Positions 12,301 through 27,300 of a stretch of 64,000 nt of DNA are shown here, one piece after another; the stretch's first letter is position 1; every line of letters starts with the position of its first letter. Made by a program: the position numbers and the translations under genes. The notes below the pieces were generated by a model. That model was not told the DNA's origin and ran no database searches. It saw only the letters and a list, made by a program, of their open reading frames with translations. The DNA comes from Serinus canaria (lineage: Eukaryota > Chordata > Aves > Passeriformes > Fringillidae): assembly GCF_022539315.1 (NCBI RefSeq), contig NC_066322.1, positions 23,942,765 to 24,006,764 of the forward strand, given 5' to 3'.

Positions 12301-15300
12301 CTTCTGATGGATCACAGAATACCAGATTAAAGCTGGTGACAGCCAATCTGTCAGAGCTCTGTGTTTTGGTGGCCTCAAATTTGTGAACATCCCATCTGAA
12401 AACTCAAGAATGTGTAAGGATTTGGAGTTTTTTGGAAGCTGGTTTATCTTGGACTTAGATACACAGTGACAGAAATAATAAGTGTACATCCAAATTCTGA
12501 GTTTTTTCCTTGGTGTTTCAGGAGATGCAGTGTAAATGTACAAATGTTCAGTGCTGCCTTGGTATGTCTGAGGGTAAATGATAAGCAGACATGGGAATAT
12601 TAACTGAGAATTCTGCTCTTTTGTGCTAAAACTGATGAAGTATTGCTATTAATATTTCACAAGTGACACACACTTTCACAATTTCAATGGGAAATACTGC
12701 TTCCCTAAAGCTCAAAAACTGCTCAGTGTTATTACCACTACCAAGTGTTATTGTTGCTGTCATCAGGTGAGTGGCTGTCAGGCTGTGGAAGTGAAAAGCT
12801 CTTGGCTGATAAGGATGAAGTCTAAAGCACTTAAAGACATTTTCCATCTCTGAGGCTTCTGGGATAAGCATGTGGGAAATGAGTGTTTGAAACCTTATTG
12901 TCATCCTTAATGGAGACATTGTGGTATCTATAAAATGAATTCCCTGAGATTGCATGGATGTTTTCTTGTTCCTCTAGAGGGATTTATCTGGGGTCCCTCT
13001 AAAAGTAACTGCTTATATAGGTCAGAGATGACAGTAAGTATTGCCAGTGCCAGAAGCTCTGAAATTTGTGAGGCAGTCAAAAAGTTGTGACATGATCCAA
13101 AAGCCTGTTAGAGCATCACTTACAACTTATTTTTCTGCTGTCTTAACTCTGCATGTCCAGCCCAGAAGATATGCACAAGGGTGAATTTCCCCTCTGATTC
13201 TTGAATCCTTCTGGCAAGGGGAAGGATTATTCTCCATGTTTTTATTTGAAGATACAGTAGAGATTCTTTCCTTGGGAAAAAAATGATAATGCCTCAAATA
13301 CATAATTCTTTTCTGCTTTGAATTACAAATTATTTTTCATGTTACATTTGAAATTGTTGCCTACAGAACTTGGAAACTGCTTGTTCTATTTTGCTTTGCT
13401 CTCCTCATTTCCAAGTGGTTATAATTCCAAGGGAAGCTCTGCAGCTCATTAACAATGTATTCCAGTGCTGTTCTGTCCTTCTAATTACTACTGGCATCAT
13501 ATATCAGGTGAGCCTTGCTGTTTGTTAGCAGTGTGCACCTTTTCCCTAGGGCTGGAATTTGCACAGAGGATAGTTCACCTGTTGTGTCCCATGTAAAAGT
13601 CACAGTACCCTTGTTAACTCAACTTTTAGGTATGTGACAACTCCCAGTTTCTTAACCACTTTTTAAACAAAGAAGCTTCCTCATTCACCTTCCTCTCTTC
13701 TCTCCTGCACTCTGAATTTGTTTCCCAGGGGTTACAGCAGCTTGTATTTCACACAATCACACAGAGAAACCAAATTAATCCTATTCATGGCAGTAATTGT
13801 TTAACACTGGCCACGGGTCTTGATGGGATCTCTGTGGTATGGGAAGCAAAGAGCAATTTCTGCTGCTGCATGCATCTCCTGGATTTAATGCACACAATGC
13901 ACACAAATCAAATTCCTACTGCTGTATGGAAAGCAGATATTTGATGCAGATCCTCAAGTACTTTTAAGCTATGAATAAGCTGTCCCTCCCTGAGGCTGAT
14001 AAGTGTCCCATTTTCATCTGTAGAAAACAATTATTTTCTGAGAATGCATGGTAATGAAGTGAATAAGGAGCCATGAATATTGTATATATCTTTATCTCAC
14101 TTTAACTGAGGCAACAGTGTTGATTGTTAAGAGAATTGTCACAGAAATATGACAGGAAAGTTGAGAATGAGTCCAATTGGAGTATTTCCGTCTTGAAATG
14201 TTAAGCTTCCTCTTTTCAAGTGCCAATCCTAGAGGAAAACTAAGAAAAAATATGTCTTTGTGGTGGGGAATTAGAATCATAGAATTGTTAAGAGAGGTGA
14301 ATTGTTGAGAGGTTGGATGAGACCTCTTAAGATCATTGAGTCCAGCCACTAATCCAATGCTGCCGTGTTCAGCACTGAAGCATGTCCCCAGGTGCCATAT
14401 TGACATGTCTTTTGGGTACCTGGTGGGATGGTGACTCCTCCACTGCCCTGGGCAGCCTGTTCCAGTGCCTGGTGAAGAAATTTTTCCCAATATTCAATCT
14501 TAACCTCCCCAGAAGCAATTTGAGGCTTTTTCCTCTCATCCTGTCCCTTGTTCCCTGGGTGCAGAGCTCAACCCCCCTGGCTGCCACCTCCTGTAAGGGA
14601 GTTGTGCAGAGCTAGAAGGTCCCCCCTGAGTCTTCTTTTCTCCAGGCTGAGTCCCTCTCTCAGCTCCCTCTGCTGTTCCTGCAGCTCCAGCCCCTTCCCC
14701 AGCTCTGTTCCCTTCTCTGGACATGAATTAATAGTGAATGAATGCCTCTAGGGAAGAGAATGAAGTTGAGTTCTCAGGGAGAACAAAAGAAAAGAGCCAC
14801 CCAAGACCTGAAAACTGGTGAAACTGTGATCCTTAATCCTTGCTCTGTGTGCTGCACTGCCATCCAGCAGTACTGACTTGATAAGGAGCAGGTGTGAGGC
14901 CATGCCCAGGTGCCTTTTGAAAGCTCACTATTGGGTGATGCAGAGGTGTGCTCTGTGTTACCTGCAGAGAGTGAACAGTACCTGTCCTGAAGAGGGGGCA
15001 TGGAGTGATGGGACTCCCTGTGCTGGTACAAGTTGTGTTTGAGCTTTTCTTAACCAATGAGGAGCAAAAGGAGTTTCTGTTGGGTTGATGATTTGTTTCA
15101 ATGAATCATGCAATGTTCATTCTGCATCCTGCTGGACCAGCTTGTTAGAAACCTTAGAGCTATTTCCCCTGTAATGTGAAAACAGGGAATGGTCAGAACC
15201 CAAAGGGTGCCAGAGCTCCAGGAGCTTTTGGACAATGCTCTCAGGCACAGGATGGGATTGTTGGGGTATCTTGTGTGGGGCCAGAGATTGGACTGGATGA

Positions 15301-18300
15301 TCCTTGTGTGGATCCCTATGAACTCAGGGTACTTTGTGATTCTATGACTTGAGGTCCCTGTCATCTTTTTTCTTACTTGTCCTTTATCCTTTGTGTGTGT
15401 ATCAGAGGCTGCTTGGAATTCATACTTGAGTGGATTCTGCTCAGTGGAGGATCTAGCTAAACCAGATTAAGGACTATGGAAAAGGAGCAGATATTTCATT
15501 TAGTTAATGTACTTTGAATGTGGCCTAAAGCCTGGCAGGAGGAACCCTTTAGACAGACAGCCCTCAGATGCCAGTTGGTATACATTTTCCAGTCAATGAT
15601 TTAATTGCTGGCATATGCTGTGGCTTTGGTTTTGAAGGAGACACATGCATCAGAGGAAATATTGAGAACATATGTTGTTCAGTTTGCAAATGGTGAAACA
15701 GTTTCTCTGTTGAAAGAGAGTGATGGTGTTACTTGATCAGCTCACCATGCCTTGGTAATCAGCAGTTTTGTTAGAAGGAATAGGATGGATTCAATGAAAT
15801 ATGCTCTGGGCTGGCTGCTTTTTGTGCTTCATTACTCCAGCCAGGGAGAATGTTTTACCCCTCACTTACATTGTTGAACATAATGTGTTTTTTATATCTG
15901 TTGCTGGTGTTTAGGATTTCCTGTTTGATGTGTGCTGCTCTGAGATCAGATTTACGAGATCCTTCAGTGATGCTGGCAGTGAATTCATGTCGTGCAGTTG
16001 TTGTTGGGTGAACTCTGGGTCCAAGATTTGCATTTTGCAAAGGGATTGTTTGCAGTGCTGCATTTTTAAGGGGGATCAGAATGGTTTAGGTAAGGCGTAT
16101 CCCCTTGTGATCTGTGGTTAAGCTTCTTTTGTTGCTATTTGAGGAACAGGAGCAACTTAATCTTTGGTAACTGGTTTTGCCAGAGGATAAGCACAATGAC
16201 TTCATGTTTCTGAAGCACTTGGTTGGGATCATGGTATGTCAAGATACATGAAGCCACGACACTGAGGACAGAATTATCCCGTTTCACTTCAGGCACTTCA
16301 CTGAGACTCTCAGCTGAGGGGCTGGTGACCCAGAGGCTCTTCCTATGAATCACAAAATGAAACTGGCACCTTAAGGAGCAATTAATCCCCTGTGAATTTT
16401 TAAGTACTCATTGGAGATCTCATTTGCTTTCACTGGCTGTAGGGGAAGCAAAGGTTAGTTCAGCCAGAGCCCTGAATTTAGAACATAGGAAGTTAATTGA
16501 GAGGTTTTCTGCTTTCTAACATTCTGCACTGGGTTGACTGTCCACATAATAGTCCCTGAGGTTTGTTTCATGCCTAGGTTTTCATCCTACCACATGGATA
16601 CTGAGGGCTCTTGGAATAGGTTATTCCCACATGGTGATTCCCTGGTCCCAGGGAATCAGCAGCTGGAGAAGGCCCCTGGCTGGGCAGCCCAGCACACCCT
16701 GAGGGCTCCTGCCAGCCTGCTCTGCCAAGGACCTCGGTGTGTGACTGATCATGGGGCTACTCAGGAGTTTGTGCACCTCCTCTGCCCCCTCCACAGATTA
16801 CTGGCAGGGTTTGAACCTTGGGTGTTTGGAGACCCTGTCTGTGTCAGCTAAAGGAGTGACACTGGCAGCTCCAAGGCTGATAGTGCCATGGGACAATTCC
16901 CAGTCGGGGGCTGGGATGCACCTGGTGCTATGTGCTGCCAATGTAAACAGGCTGTGTGGGTTCCTGCAGCAGTGGTAACCTACTGGTCTGTGTCCCTGTG
17001 CTCCTCCATCTTGATTTGCTTTGGCACCCTGGGTACTCCTCTTCACTCTGACCACTTTGCCAACTTGTAACCCTTCTCCTACAACATTCCTAGCCTAGAT
17101 TTCAGTCTACAAGGCATTACTGGTAAGATCATTTTTGGAAATGATGTATTCCCAGACAGTGAGCCAGCATCAGCAAACATTGCAAACAACCAGAAAGGGT
17201 TGAATTTACTCGCAGTCATGTGTCCCTGTTAGCAGGCTCATCCATTCTTGCTGGAATAGTGGCTTCCTTACCATTTGCTCTTGGGAATAGGTCAGTAAGT
17301 GTGTGATATAGGTACAATGAATGAATATTATGCAACATTAAAAGCCAATTTCATGTATTCTCATACACAGTGGAGCCAAATATCAACTTTACAGGATAAA
17401 TTACAACCAGCAAAGCTTGCTCAGCAATGTGAGGTAACCAAAGCAGAACAGTACCCCAGTTCTCAGCCTGGAAAAATGCTGCTGGAGTGAGTGGGGGTGG
17501 GTTTGCAGCATGGAATGAAAATGAAGGAATGTCTTGTGTTGCTGTAGTCCCTGTTCAATGTCTGGGCTGTTTGCTCAGGATAGCAGCTCTGAGCTGTGAC
17601 TGTAGGTTACTGCTGGACTCCTGCCAGCTTGTTTAAATTAGATTCCTAGCCCGGGGGCTGGGGCGGTCAGCAGGAAGCCATTGTAATTTTCATGCCTTGG
17701 ACACCAGTGTATTTTCATGAGCTGAAGTGAAGTGTCTCTGGGGATGCTGAATATCTCTGAAACATTTCCTGAGTTCTCTTAAGTTCTGTAATGGTATGTC
17801 CGAGTCTGTTTTCCAAAGGATGGAGCTTTTTGTTTAGTTAGTGAGGTCTTAGTTCACTTGAGTAGTATGCTTTTGCTGTTGGAACTTAGTGAGGAACAGA
17901 AGAGAAAGACTGTGCAGGAAAAATGATGGGCTCTGTCTTAGGACAGCTAGTAGTACTGTAATTTCTTTTGTGCCCCCATATTAATTTGTATTTCTGTTTA
18001 CTAAGGTCTTCATGAGATTGTGACTCCAAGCTACTGTGTCAGAGCTGGGTTTTTAGGCTGCGAATAGGGGAAATGTTGGGACAAGCACACAATTCAGGTA
18101 AAAGAGCAATAGCTGGAGCACGCAGGCAGAGAACCTTTGATTCTGCCCATCTTTGGGCAGATCTTTTCTCATTTGTTGTTACTTACACAAATACAATAGT
18201 GGTGTGGTTTTTAATTAGAGATCTTTAGCATCCCTGTGCACACTAATTGCTGTCATGTACCAGTTTCTGAGTATCAGAAACACAACAAGAAACCAGGGTG

Positions 18301-21300
18301 TTGTCCCTGCTGATGTCCTGGTTGAAATAAGGTTTGCTGATGCCCTGGTTGAATAACTTTGAGATAAGACATGGTATGCCCTGGCTGGGGTAACATCTTG
18401 GCTATTCTCCTACAGCATTTGGAGAACATAACAAGGTGCTTAGGCAGTGGTGCTTGGCCAGGATTGTTTACTCCTGATTTAACAACATACCATTTAACAA
18501 CATACCACTTAAACCCCTGCATCTCAGTGTCTCAGGATATTTTGGATATCTGTGTGGTTGGCTTTGTTTTGTTGGTTTGAGTTTTTTTGGTTGAGTCTTG
18601 GGTTTTTTGTTTGTTTTGTTTAGGTCATGTCTTTCCGTTTTTAAATTTTACATAAGCTGAATCAAATCACAGGAAATTCATGTGACCTACCCCTGAGTCA
18701 CAGTTCTCTGTGTTAACCACAAAACCACAAATCACTTTTTTCTCCATGAAATGTTTATTCCTTCTTTTCATTTCTTTCTTAGTGTGTCTGACTCCTCATC
18801 TTTTTATCTTCTTTGTCTCTGTATTCAGCCCATCACTTCCTCAAAATTTCCACTGACCCTTTTCCCTCAGAGGTTCAGTGTCCCTTCTCAGTACTCCCCT
18901 CCATATCTGAAGATTTCTTGGCAGTCTGGAGTATCTTTTGCATATACACACTGGATCCTGGTGGTGAAGTGTGCTGGTGCTAAAGAGAATATATTCTTGC
19001 TCTGAAAGAGGTGCTGTGTTATCCACAAGAAGGTTTGTGCAGGAGAACACAGAATCATCGAATGGGTTGGGTTAGAATGGACTTCAAAGACCATCTAGTT
19101 CCAGCTCCCTGCTGTGAGCAGGGACATCCTGCAGTAGTTCAGATTGCTCAAAGCAATCCATTTGGACTTCTGTCACTCCAAGCCCTTGTCCCAAGTCTGT
19201 CTCCAGCTCTCTTGGCCCCTTTAGGCACTTGAAAGGATTGTGATGTCTCCCTGGAGCCTTCTCTTCTCCAGGTGATCGCCCCCAGCTCTTCCAGGCTTGT
19301 GCCAGAGCAGAGGCACTCCAGCCTCGGGAACACCTCCATGGCCTCCTCTGGACTGTCCAGCAGGGCCATGTCTCCATGTCTTTCTTGTGCTGAGGGTGGA
19401 GTCTCACCAGAGCAGAGTCGAGGGGAGAATCCCCTCTCTCAACCTGCCAGGTGGTGTTTACCTCATCCTGAATGAGGCTGGTAGCTAGGACACATCTCAT
19501 TCCCACTTCACATGTTGGCCATGGGAGTGAGTACTTCTGTAGATTTTGTTCTGGGTCGAAATTGGACTAACTGACCCTGATATTTTGTTTTCTGAAATTG
19601 TGCTGACTCTGTTAAGTTACGCTTTCCTAAAGTTGTAACTGTAGTGGACAAAATAATTATTGTTCTGCACTGCTTCCCTCTTCTTTAAGGTCTTGGCTTT
19701 TGCTGATCCCCAGCCATGAGTGCTGCTTGGCAATCCCAGATTCATTCCCAAACAGTTTAGGTTAGCAGAGGCTGAAGAAGCTCTTTAGTTTGGGTGCTTG
19801 ATTAGAGTGCATGAGCCGCTCTGGGGCTCATGAATAGAGGAGGTGATGGCTTGTGCTGTGGTGGTTCTGGCCAGCAGCACTGGCAGTGGGCTTAGCTGGC
19901 AGAACTGCAGCAGGGAGGGAAGGAGCATCTCTAGTGCTAGTGTACTGCAAGGATTGAGTTACATGGGATCTGAGTATGAGGGAGAATCTGGACAGTCTCT
20001 GTGAATGCTGACAGTGGGGAAAAATGAGGCTGCTTTGTGTGTCAAGCTTTGTTCTCAATATTCTGCTGTGGCTTATGCTTAGGGTGTGAAAAGTGGGGAT
20101 CATGTCATTGCTGTAAAACGTTGGCCCTTTCTCTACCTTCCAAAGTTGATTTGAATGTCATTCTGTTACCCAAATGAGCCATGGTATAGGGAGGTGAAAA
20201 TAACTATTGGCTAAATGGCATTTTGAAGAATTGGCAATTTTACCCCATCAAGCAAAACTTTTAATGCCTTGGTGGTTTGTCAGAGCCACTGATATGGTGT
20301 GTACCTGTGGCTGGGACTTTGTTTAGAGGGAAGGTTCAGAAATACTCCCCAATCTAGAGGTGTATGGTATGGTCTGGAGCTGGAGCTGCAGCTTAGCAAA
20401 CGGTAAGAGTTTGTATTCCTTTCTGGAAAGGACACAAGGGAGGCAACTGAAGAGATGCTGTTGCATTCCTGCTTTGTGGGGATGAGTCTTGGTTCATTTC
20501 AAACTGTCCTTTTTACTAAAGAAGCAAATAAGAAAAGCCCTGAATAAGTGAAGCATGTTTTGAATTTACTCATTAATTTGTATAAATCTTGCTTAGAGGT
20601 AGATTTGAAGTACATAAAACTTTTTCATTCTGTAGAGAATTTTGGCTGTGGGTATTTATGGGATAACTCAAGTCCATCTCACCTTGTGTTATGTAATGTT
20701 AAGCATTAAACACTTGCTTAGTTACTTGCAATGAAATGTCCCATTGTGTAGATATAAAAGCCTTTTTTTCTCAGTTTGATATTCTGTCTCTGATCAGGTT
20801 TTGATCTCAGTTAACATGGAGTAAATCCAGAGCAATTCCATTACAGTCAGTGATGCTAGTTTGGATTTACACCAGTACAGTTCAGCTCAGAGTCTGACTT
20901 TGGTTGTCTGCCATCTTATTTTGCTAAATATTACATCCTTCCCAAATATCCTTTCTCATCTTGTCTTCAGACCTTGCCGGCTCCTCCTACTTTACCAAAT
21001 TCCAAGAGTAACAACATAGGTGAAGTTTACTTGATGAAAGATTGTTTGAGCAGGGTTTGGTTTTTATTAGCTCAGCTGGTTTTCATTTTTTCAGCCCTGT
21101 TTGAAGTCTGATTGTGCTCAGGCTGGGATCTGGATCCATCCTGCTTTTCCTACTTGACTCAGTTTTGTCCATTAGAAGTGCAGTGTTTTAAATTACAGGG
21201 TGCTCCCCAACATTATCGTTCAGTAAGAATTATGTGCCTCAGTGATGCTTTAAAGCAGTTTTTAACTCCAAAGATCAGAAAAAAGGAAAAAAGAGTACCT

Positions 21301-24300
21301 TAAGGCATTACTGCTAATTAGCAACATAACATGTTTGGAAGGGCTCAGTATATGTGAGGTGTGACTTCAGAGAATGAAATGAATTAAATTTTTCCTGGTT
21401 TTGTTGATATTTCCTTTGTAGAAGTGTACACTGAACTTTCTTACAGAGTATTTTAATTTATCATGTGTGAAGAACAGCTGGAATTTCATCTAGGCTATTC
21501 TGTTAGTTAAATAGGGTTTATTATTCAGGTTTGCAGTTTGGACAGTTTTATCTATGTTTATGTAGTTTAGCTGGACACTGGGGTCTCGGGCCTCATAATC
21601 ATTCCAGAATTAATCCGTAACATTTGTCTTAACATTTTTACAGTTGGGCTTTTGCTGGTATAGTATTGCTACATTCATGTGATGATAAATAATCCTGCCC
21701 AGGATATCCAGCCCCAGCTCTAGGGATAAAGAAGGGATAGGAGATGGGAAACACCACCTCATTTAGTTTGGAGACCTCAGGCACAAAGTTAAGCAAAACA
21801 CTTTGGAATGTTTTTATATATATTCTATTGATTTTGATACCCTTTTCACATATCCTTAAGTGTTGTCCTGAGTGAGGCCTAAAAATTTCCCTCTGGCAGC
21901 AAAGGGAATGTTTGGTAGAAGTGGTGATTTAAACCTGAGCCATCCTGCTGTAATCATTTGGATACTATTTTGTACTGCAGGCACCTGAACAAGATCTTTG
22001 AGAGACTGGATGACTATCCATGTCTGTACCTGAATAGTTTCTGAATTCCATGGAATGGCAGTCTTCACTGTGACCATTTCAGTGGGCAGTTGGTACAAAA
22101 AAATGGTGCCTTGAGCCTGCTCAACAGGCTGCTGTTTAAAGAATTAGTGATGCCCTTGCCATCTTTGTTCCTTGGCCTTCATGTTCAGGAAAATTGCCTT
22201 CACTCTCAATGTATGCAGGAATTCCATGCTGGTCTGTGAATGTCTTTAAGACACTGGACGGAGGGGCCAGAGAGAGTTTGCAGCTCGAGCACTGAGCAGC
22301 ACAGCAGGGCAAAGACAGAACCAGTCTCTAAAAGGTCTCCTTTCCTTTCTAAGGAAAGGATCAAAGACAGGCTGGGAGAGCTGTGGGAGTTCACCTAGAG
22401 AAGAAAGGTTTTTGGGGAGACCTGAGAGCCCCTTCCAGTGCCTAAAGGGGGTTCCAAGAGAACTGGAGGGGGACTCGGGACAAGGGCCTGAAGGTTCAGG
22501 AGGGGGAATGGCTTCCCACTGCCAGAAGGCAGGATTAGGTAGGATGAGAAGTTACTCCATGTGAAGATGGGGAGGTCCTAGCACAGGGTGCCCAGAGAAG
22601 CTATGGCTGCCCCTGGCTTCCTGGAGGTGTCCAAGGCCAGGATAGAGGGGTTTGGAACAACCTAGTGGAAGGTGTCCCTGCCCATGGCAGGAGGTGGGAT
22701 GAGATGAGCTTTAAGGTCTCTTCCAAACCCAAGCCGTTCCATGATTCCATGCCATTCACTGGGGGCATCCTCAGTGACTATACTTGCTGCAGCAGCTCAG
22801 GAATTAGCACTCATCCTTCAGTTGTGTTGACTCATGAGGGGAGTCAACTCCCCTCAAACACTTCAGATATCCAATGTGAGCTGTCAGACTGTATTTGAAA
22901 GGACCTGCCACTTCGGAGAGTGGATTTTCTTCCAGACACAATGCAGGCCCTGAGAAAATATGCTTTAGATTGACCTACACAAACAGTGCAAGTCAGGTGG
23001 TAACATTGATTTTTGGAGCTTGATGGCTTTATGGTCACAGATCCAAATTCCCCAGAGAAGATATCTTTGTGCTTGGTGTTGTATAAAGAGGCTGAACTAG
23101 TTTAGTGAAAACAATCATCATGGTAACTGCTTCCATTTTTAAACTGTAATCATTCTTTTAGAGTGAATTTGGTAATTATTTAGCAATCGATTATTTCATT
23201 GCCTTGTGAGAGTTCCATGTTTTTCCAGTAGTCAGCTGAGTACACTCCAGTCTGTTTGGGCTAGGCCAAATGGAGAGTAAAACTGGGAAATACAAGTTTC
23301 AAGACAAATGAGTTAGTCTAAAATAATTTCTATCTAAACATAAATAGTGGCATTATTTCAAACAAATTTTACAAGATGAGTGAACAGAAGACAAGGTTTT
23401 GCCTAATGTATTCCTGTTTAGCTGATTAGGGCAAAAAAGTTAATGTTCTCATCCTCCTTCCCTTCTCCCTCTCTGTTCACATCTGCTTTTTGATTTAGTT
23501 TGGAGCATGCTTGCATTTTTACACCAGTAAAACTCCATGGAATTTTACAGCCCACAAATAGTATTTAGTTTTTCACTCTCTTCCTCTCTTCCACAGCTTC
23601 CTAAAAACTTCCTGAGCCCTGAAACCTGCATCAAGAGCAGAAATATTCTGATGCCTTTTTTTTTCCTTCCAAAGCCCTGAAACAGCTTTCTTCTAGTGAG
23701 GTGTCCCAGTGCTCCTGTGGGCTGTGCTGTGTCTGTGGGTCAGTGCAGGGGCACTGGGCCCATGTGGGGAGGTGATAGAGATCTGCACAGCCGACAAGGC
23801 TGGGCAAAGCTGCCCGGATTAGCAGCTCCCCAGTTAAGCTCTCGTGGATCCTGCTGTAAAGAGCTGCCCGGAGTTCTTGCTTGTGTAGAGGAGCTGGCAA
23901 AAGGCAGCGTGGTTGTAAGGGAGCTTGTTATAAATGACTCAGACCCTGAGTGGGGATGAGTTATAAAAAGTTTTATTGAGAACTAATAAAAATACACAAA
24001 ACAAAAGGGACAGCGCTGGGAGTGTGGCTTGATGCCAGGGGCTCATTCACAAAATGTCGGCTCCGCCTTTTAGACACCTGGGAATTGCATTAGCAACATG
24101 AATATTTATGAGTGGTCATACATATTATAATATTTTTCTTATGTACTTGGCCCCTCCCAAAGTCTTCCAGTCGACCCTGCTCCATCATCCATTGGTGGAG
24201 TCCTTCTCACAGCTTGATTGGAGGAGAGGGGTTACCATGCTGAGTTCCCCCAGGGACAAGTGTCCCCCGTCCCTGGCTGTCCCATGCAAGGGGCACAACC

Positions 24301-27300
24301 TGGCCTTGGATGCTTCCAGGGATGGGGCAGCCACAGCCTCTCAGGGCAAGTCCTTCAGCTTGCTAGGGCAGCTCGTCTCCTTTTAAAACTTCTCATACCC
24401 TTGAAGTTTTCCTCTTCTGAAGGATGATGAAGAAAGGACCTGATGAGCTTTTAGGGTTCTGTGTCCTGCCTGGATCCAGGTCACACTGAGACAGTGACAT
24501 GCTCTGAGTTCTTGGCTGAACCCTCAGAGCTGCTGTTTCAGAGCTAGAGAAGCAACCTGAAATTCTTCCTGAAGAAGTGCATGGCTCTTCTTGCTTTGGG
24601 CTTCTTTCTGGTCTTTTCTCAGTTGACATTTAAAGCTATATTGTTATATAAGACAGGAGGAAACAGCTTCAAGTTGCTCCAGGGGAGCTTTAAATTGATA
24701 TTAAGAAAATTTCTTGCCTCGAAGGGTTGACAAGCATTGCAACAGGTTGCCCAGGGAAGTGTCACCATCCTTGGAGGGATTTAAAAGCTGTGTAGATGTG
24801 TAACTTGTGGACGTGGTTGGTGGTAGACTTGGCCATGCTGGATCAATGGCTTGACTCGATGATCTTAGAGGGCTTTTCCATCCTAAATGATTCCATGATT
24901 CTCTATTATAAGATGTTTTGCTCTCTGACTGAGATGTCAATATTATATGACAAATGACTGTGGGCAGAAGTGATGCTTAGACATGGATTGGGGGATTGTT
25001 TACATACCATGCAGTTTACATAAGTCAGTGAATGTGCAGATTCCCTTTCCAAAGTGACAACTAAAGATGTGTGTCTTGCAGCCAGACCCTCAGCAGCACT
25101 GAGTGTGAGACTTCTGTGCAACGGGATTTATTTACCAAATAGTCATTCTCAGGGGTTGTGTGACTGCTGTGGGGAGAAGTTCTGGTTTTTAATCCTGGCA
25201 GATTAAAACTGTGAAATGAGTGCAGTGCTGCAGAGGGGGGAGAAGAGCCTCTGTGCCTCTGTGCAGAAGGCTCCCAGCAGCCCGGCTCCAGGGGTTGCAG
25301 CCTGTCTCAGGGAGGAGAGCTGCCAGGGAGCCCTGTGTGCTCTGCTGGGCCAGACTCAGAGCTGGGAAGAACCAGAGGCAAGGCATTCTGACTGCTGTGG
25401 CCCATAGGGAGCAAGGAGACACATGAGACCACTGTCACCACTGAGCTATTCTGGCAGTGTGGAGACACTGCTCAGCCTGGCCCGACTCCTTTCCCCTTCC
25501 CCTGGGTTGTGGTGAGCGTTCCAGTTTCTCAGCCTTGGTTCTCTGGACTTCTGCAAGAAGTTTATCCCTTACTTGAATGGTTTTTGCTTAAAAATGTTTT
25601 TCTTGGTGCCATTTAGAAAATGACACAATTACAAATGATACAGGCAAAAGTGAAGGGATGGGAGAGAGCTGCTTCCAGCTGACTCGCCAGTTACCAAAGT
25701 AAACAGTGCTGTAATGAAGCTTTTGAGAGCTCATCTGGCCATGAAAAACTTGCTATATCTTTCTTTTTAAATCGGCCTTTCAATCCAAACCACATATTTT
25801 TAAAAATAGAATGAAAGTGTTTCAGTATCCTCTTTTTCCTGGGTTGGCTCTGTCAGATAAGCTATTTTGCAGTCTTATTTTCTGCTTCTTTTTCCCACTG
25901 CTTTCTTGTACAATAGAGTCCTGCAACAGCCCAGGTTAGAAGGCACCACGAAAAAATAATCTGATCCAACTTCTCAAACAGAGCCTCAGCAGGAGTAAGA
26001 ATTGTGTCTGATAGGTAGAAATAGAAAATGAATTATTTAGAGTCTTCCCTGTTTAAGTTAGTAATAGATTTTTAAAAAGACCAGAAAGTTCATGTTAACC
26101 TGGAACACCAGTAACACCCTTCTTTGAACATCCTTAAATGGGTGTTTTAATTTCAACTAATTGATGCCTCTTTATTCACAGTAGTGTTTGAGGCATCATT
26201 GGACCCTTGTTAGAGCCCTAGGGATAATATTCCTAACTGGATATTGTCAGAGTGAATAATTGGTGTACACCGTGTTATCTGCTGTAACATTCTGTGTTCT
26301 GTCAGCTGCACATGGATTAGTTCTGTGAAGTGGAGACTTATCTGGAATGATACAGTACTATTGTACAGTATTACATTAGACATGGATTGGGGGATTGTTT
26401 GAATTTACACATTATACATTATTTGAATTTACAGTACTAATGCCTGAAAGGACAGGGTTGAGGTTTCTAATCGTTTTACACTGGTAGTCCTTTAGCAATT
26501 CACTTTATAGTGGAATACTTGGATGGGAGCTGGGGTCTGTTCTGACTGAAAGCAATAAAAACTCTGTCAGTTACTTGGAAAGAAGGCAGATGCATTTCTA
26601 GTAGTAAAAAGGAAAAAAAGAATATTTTAGGTACAGAGTAACCTCATGCAGAATATCTCAGTTTTGTACTGAATGTGACACTGCCTTCTCCCAGCAGCTG
26701 GCGTCAGATTACGTGACTTTTGTTTTGTTTGGAAATCTGCATTCTCAAAGGATGGCAGCTGGATATATCTAAAAGCCTTTCTGAGATTCTGAATGATGTT
26801 CATGCACATGTGTGTATGTGTGTGCAGGCAGACGCAGGTCATCTCCTAGAACCTTGGTTTTATTCTCCTAGAATTTTCAAAATTGAACTTTTTTCTTTCT
26901 TCCTTGTGTTTTATTGAGAGACGAATAGCTTGGTATGAAAACTGAGGGGACCCTATGTAGTTGTGCTTGAATTATTCAAGTAGGTAGTTCTGTGTTTAGT
27001 GTCTACCTTTTCCCTTTGTTTAGGGCTAATTGAGTAATGATGTGATTTGCTGATACTTTGCTGAGCAAAGTTTAATTAGTGTTTCAAGGATTGTGTCTGG
27101 CATCTGAAGGAATTCAGCTCAGTCTTTATTTTTTTGTGTTTCTTCTAGGGAAAAATGCCTAAAACTTACCACACAGTGTTTGAGCTTCATATCCAACAGT
27201 GGTCTTTTTGTCCCGGCTGTGTAACTCCCTCCAGCCAAAGGAACCTCCCGAGACCCATTTAAACTTAATAGACCATAGTGTATCCATGGTCAGATGGAGA

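Noticed and set aside
16600..17060. GC-richer patch in intron 1 with several 60-105 codon frames
   Set aside because: No domain, no splice-phase partner and no repeat match that I could support.
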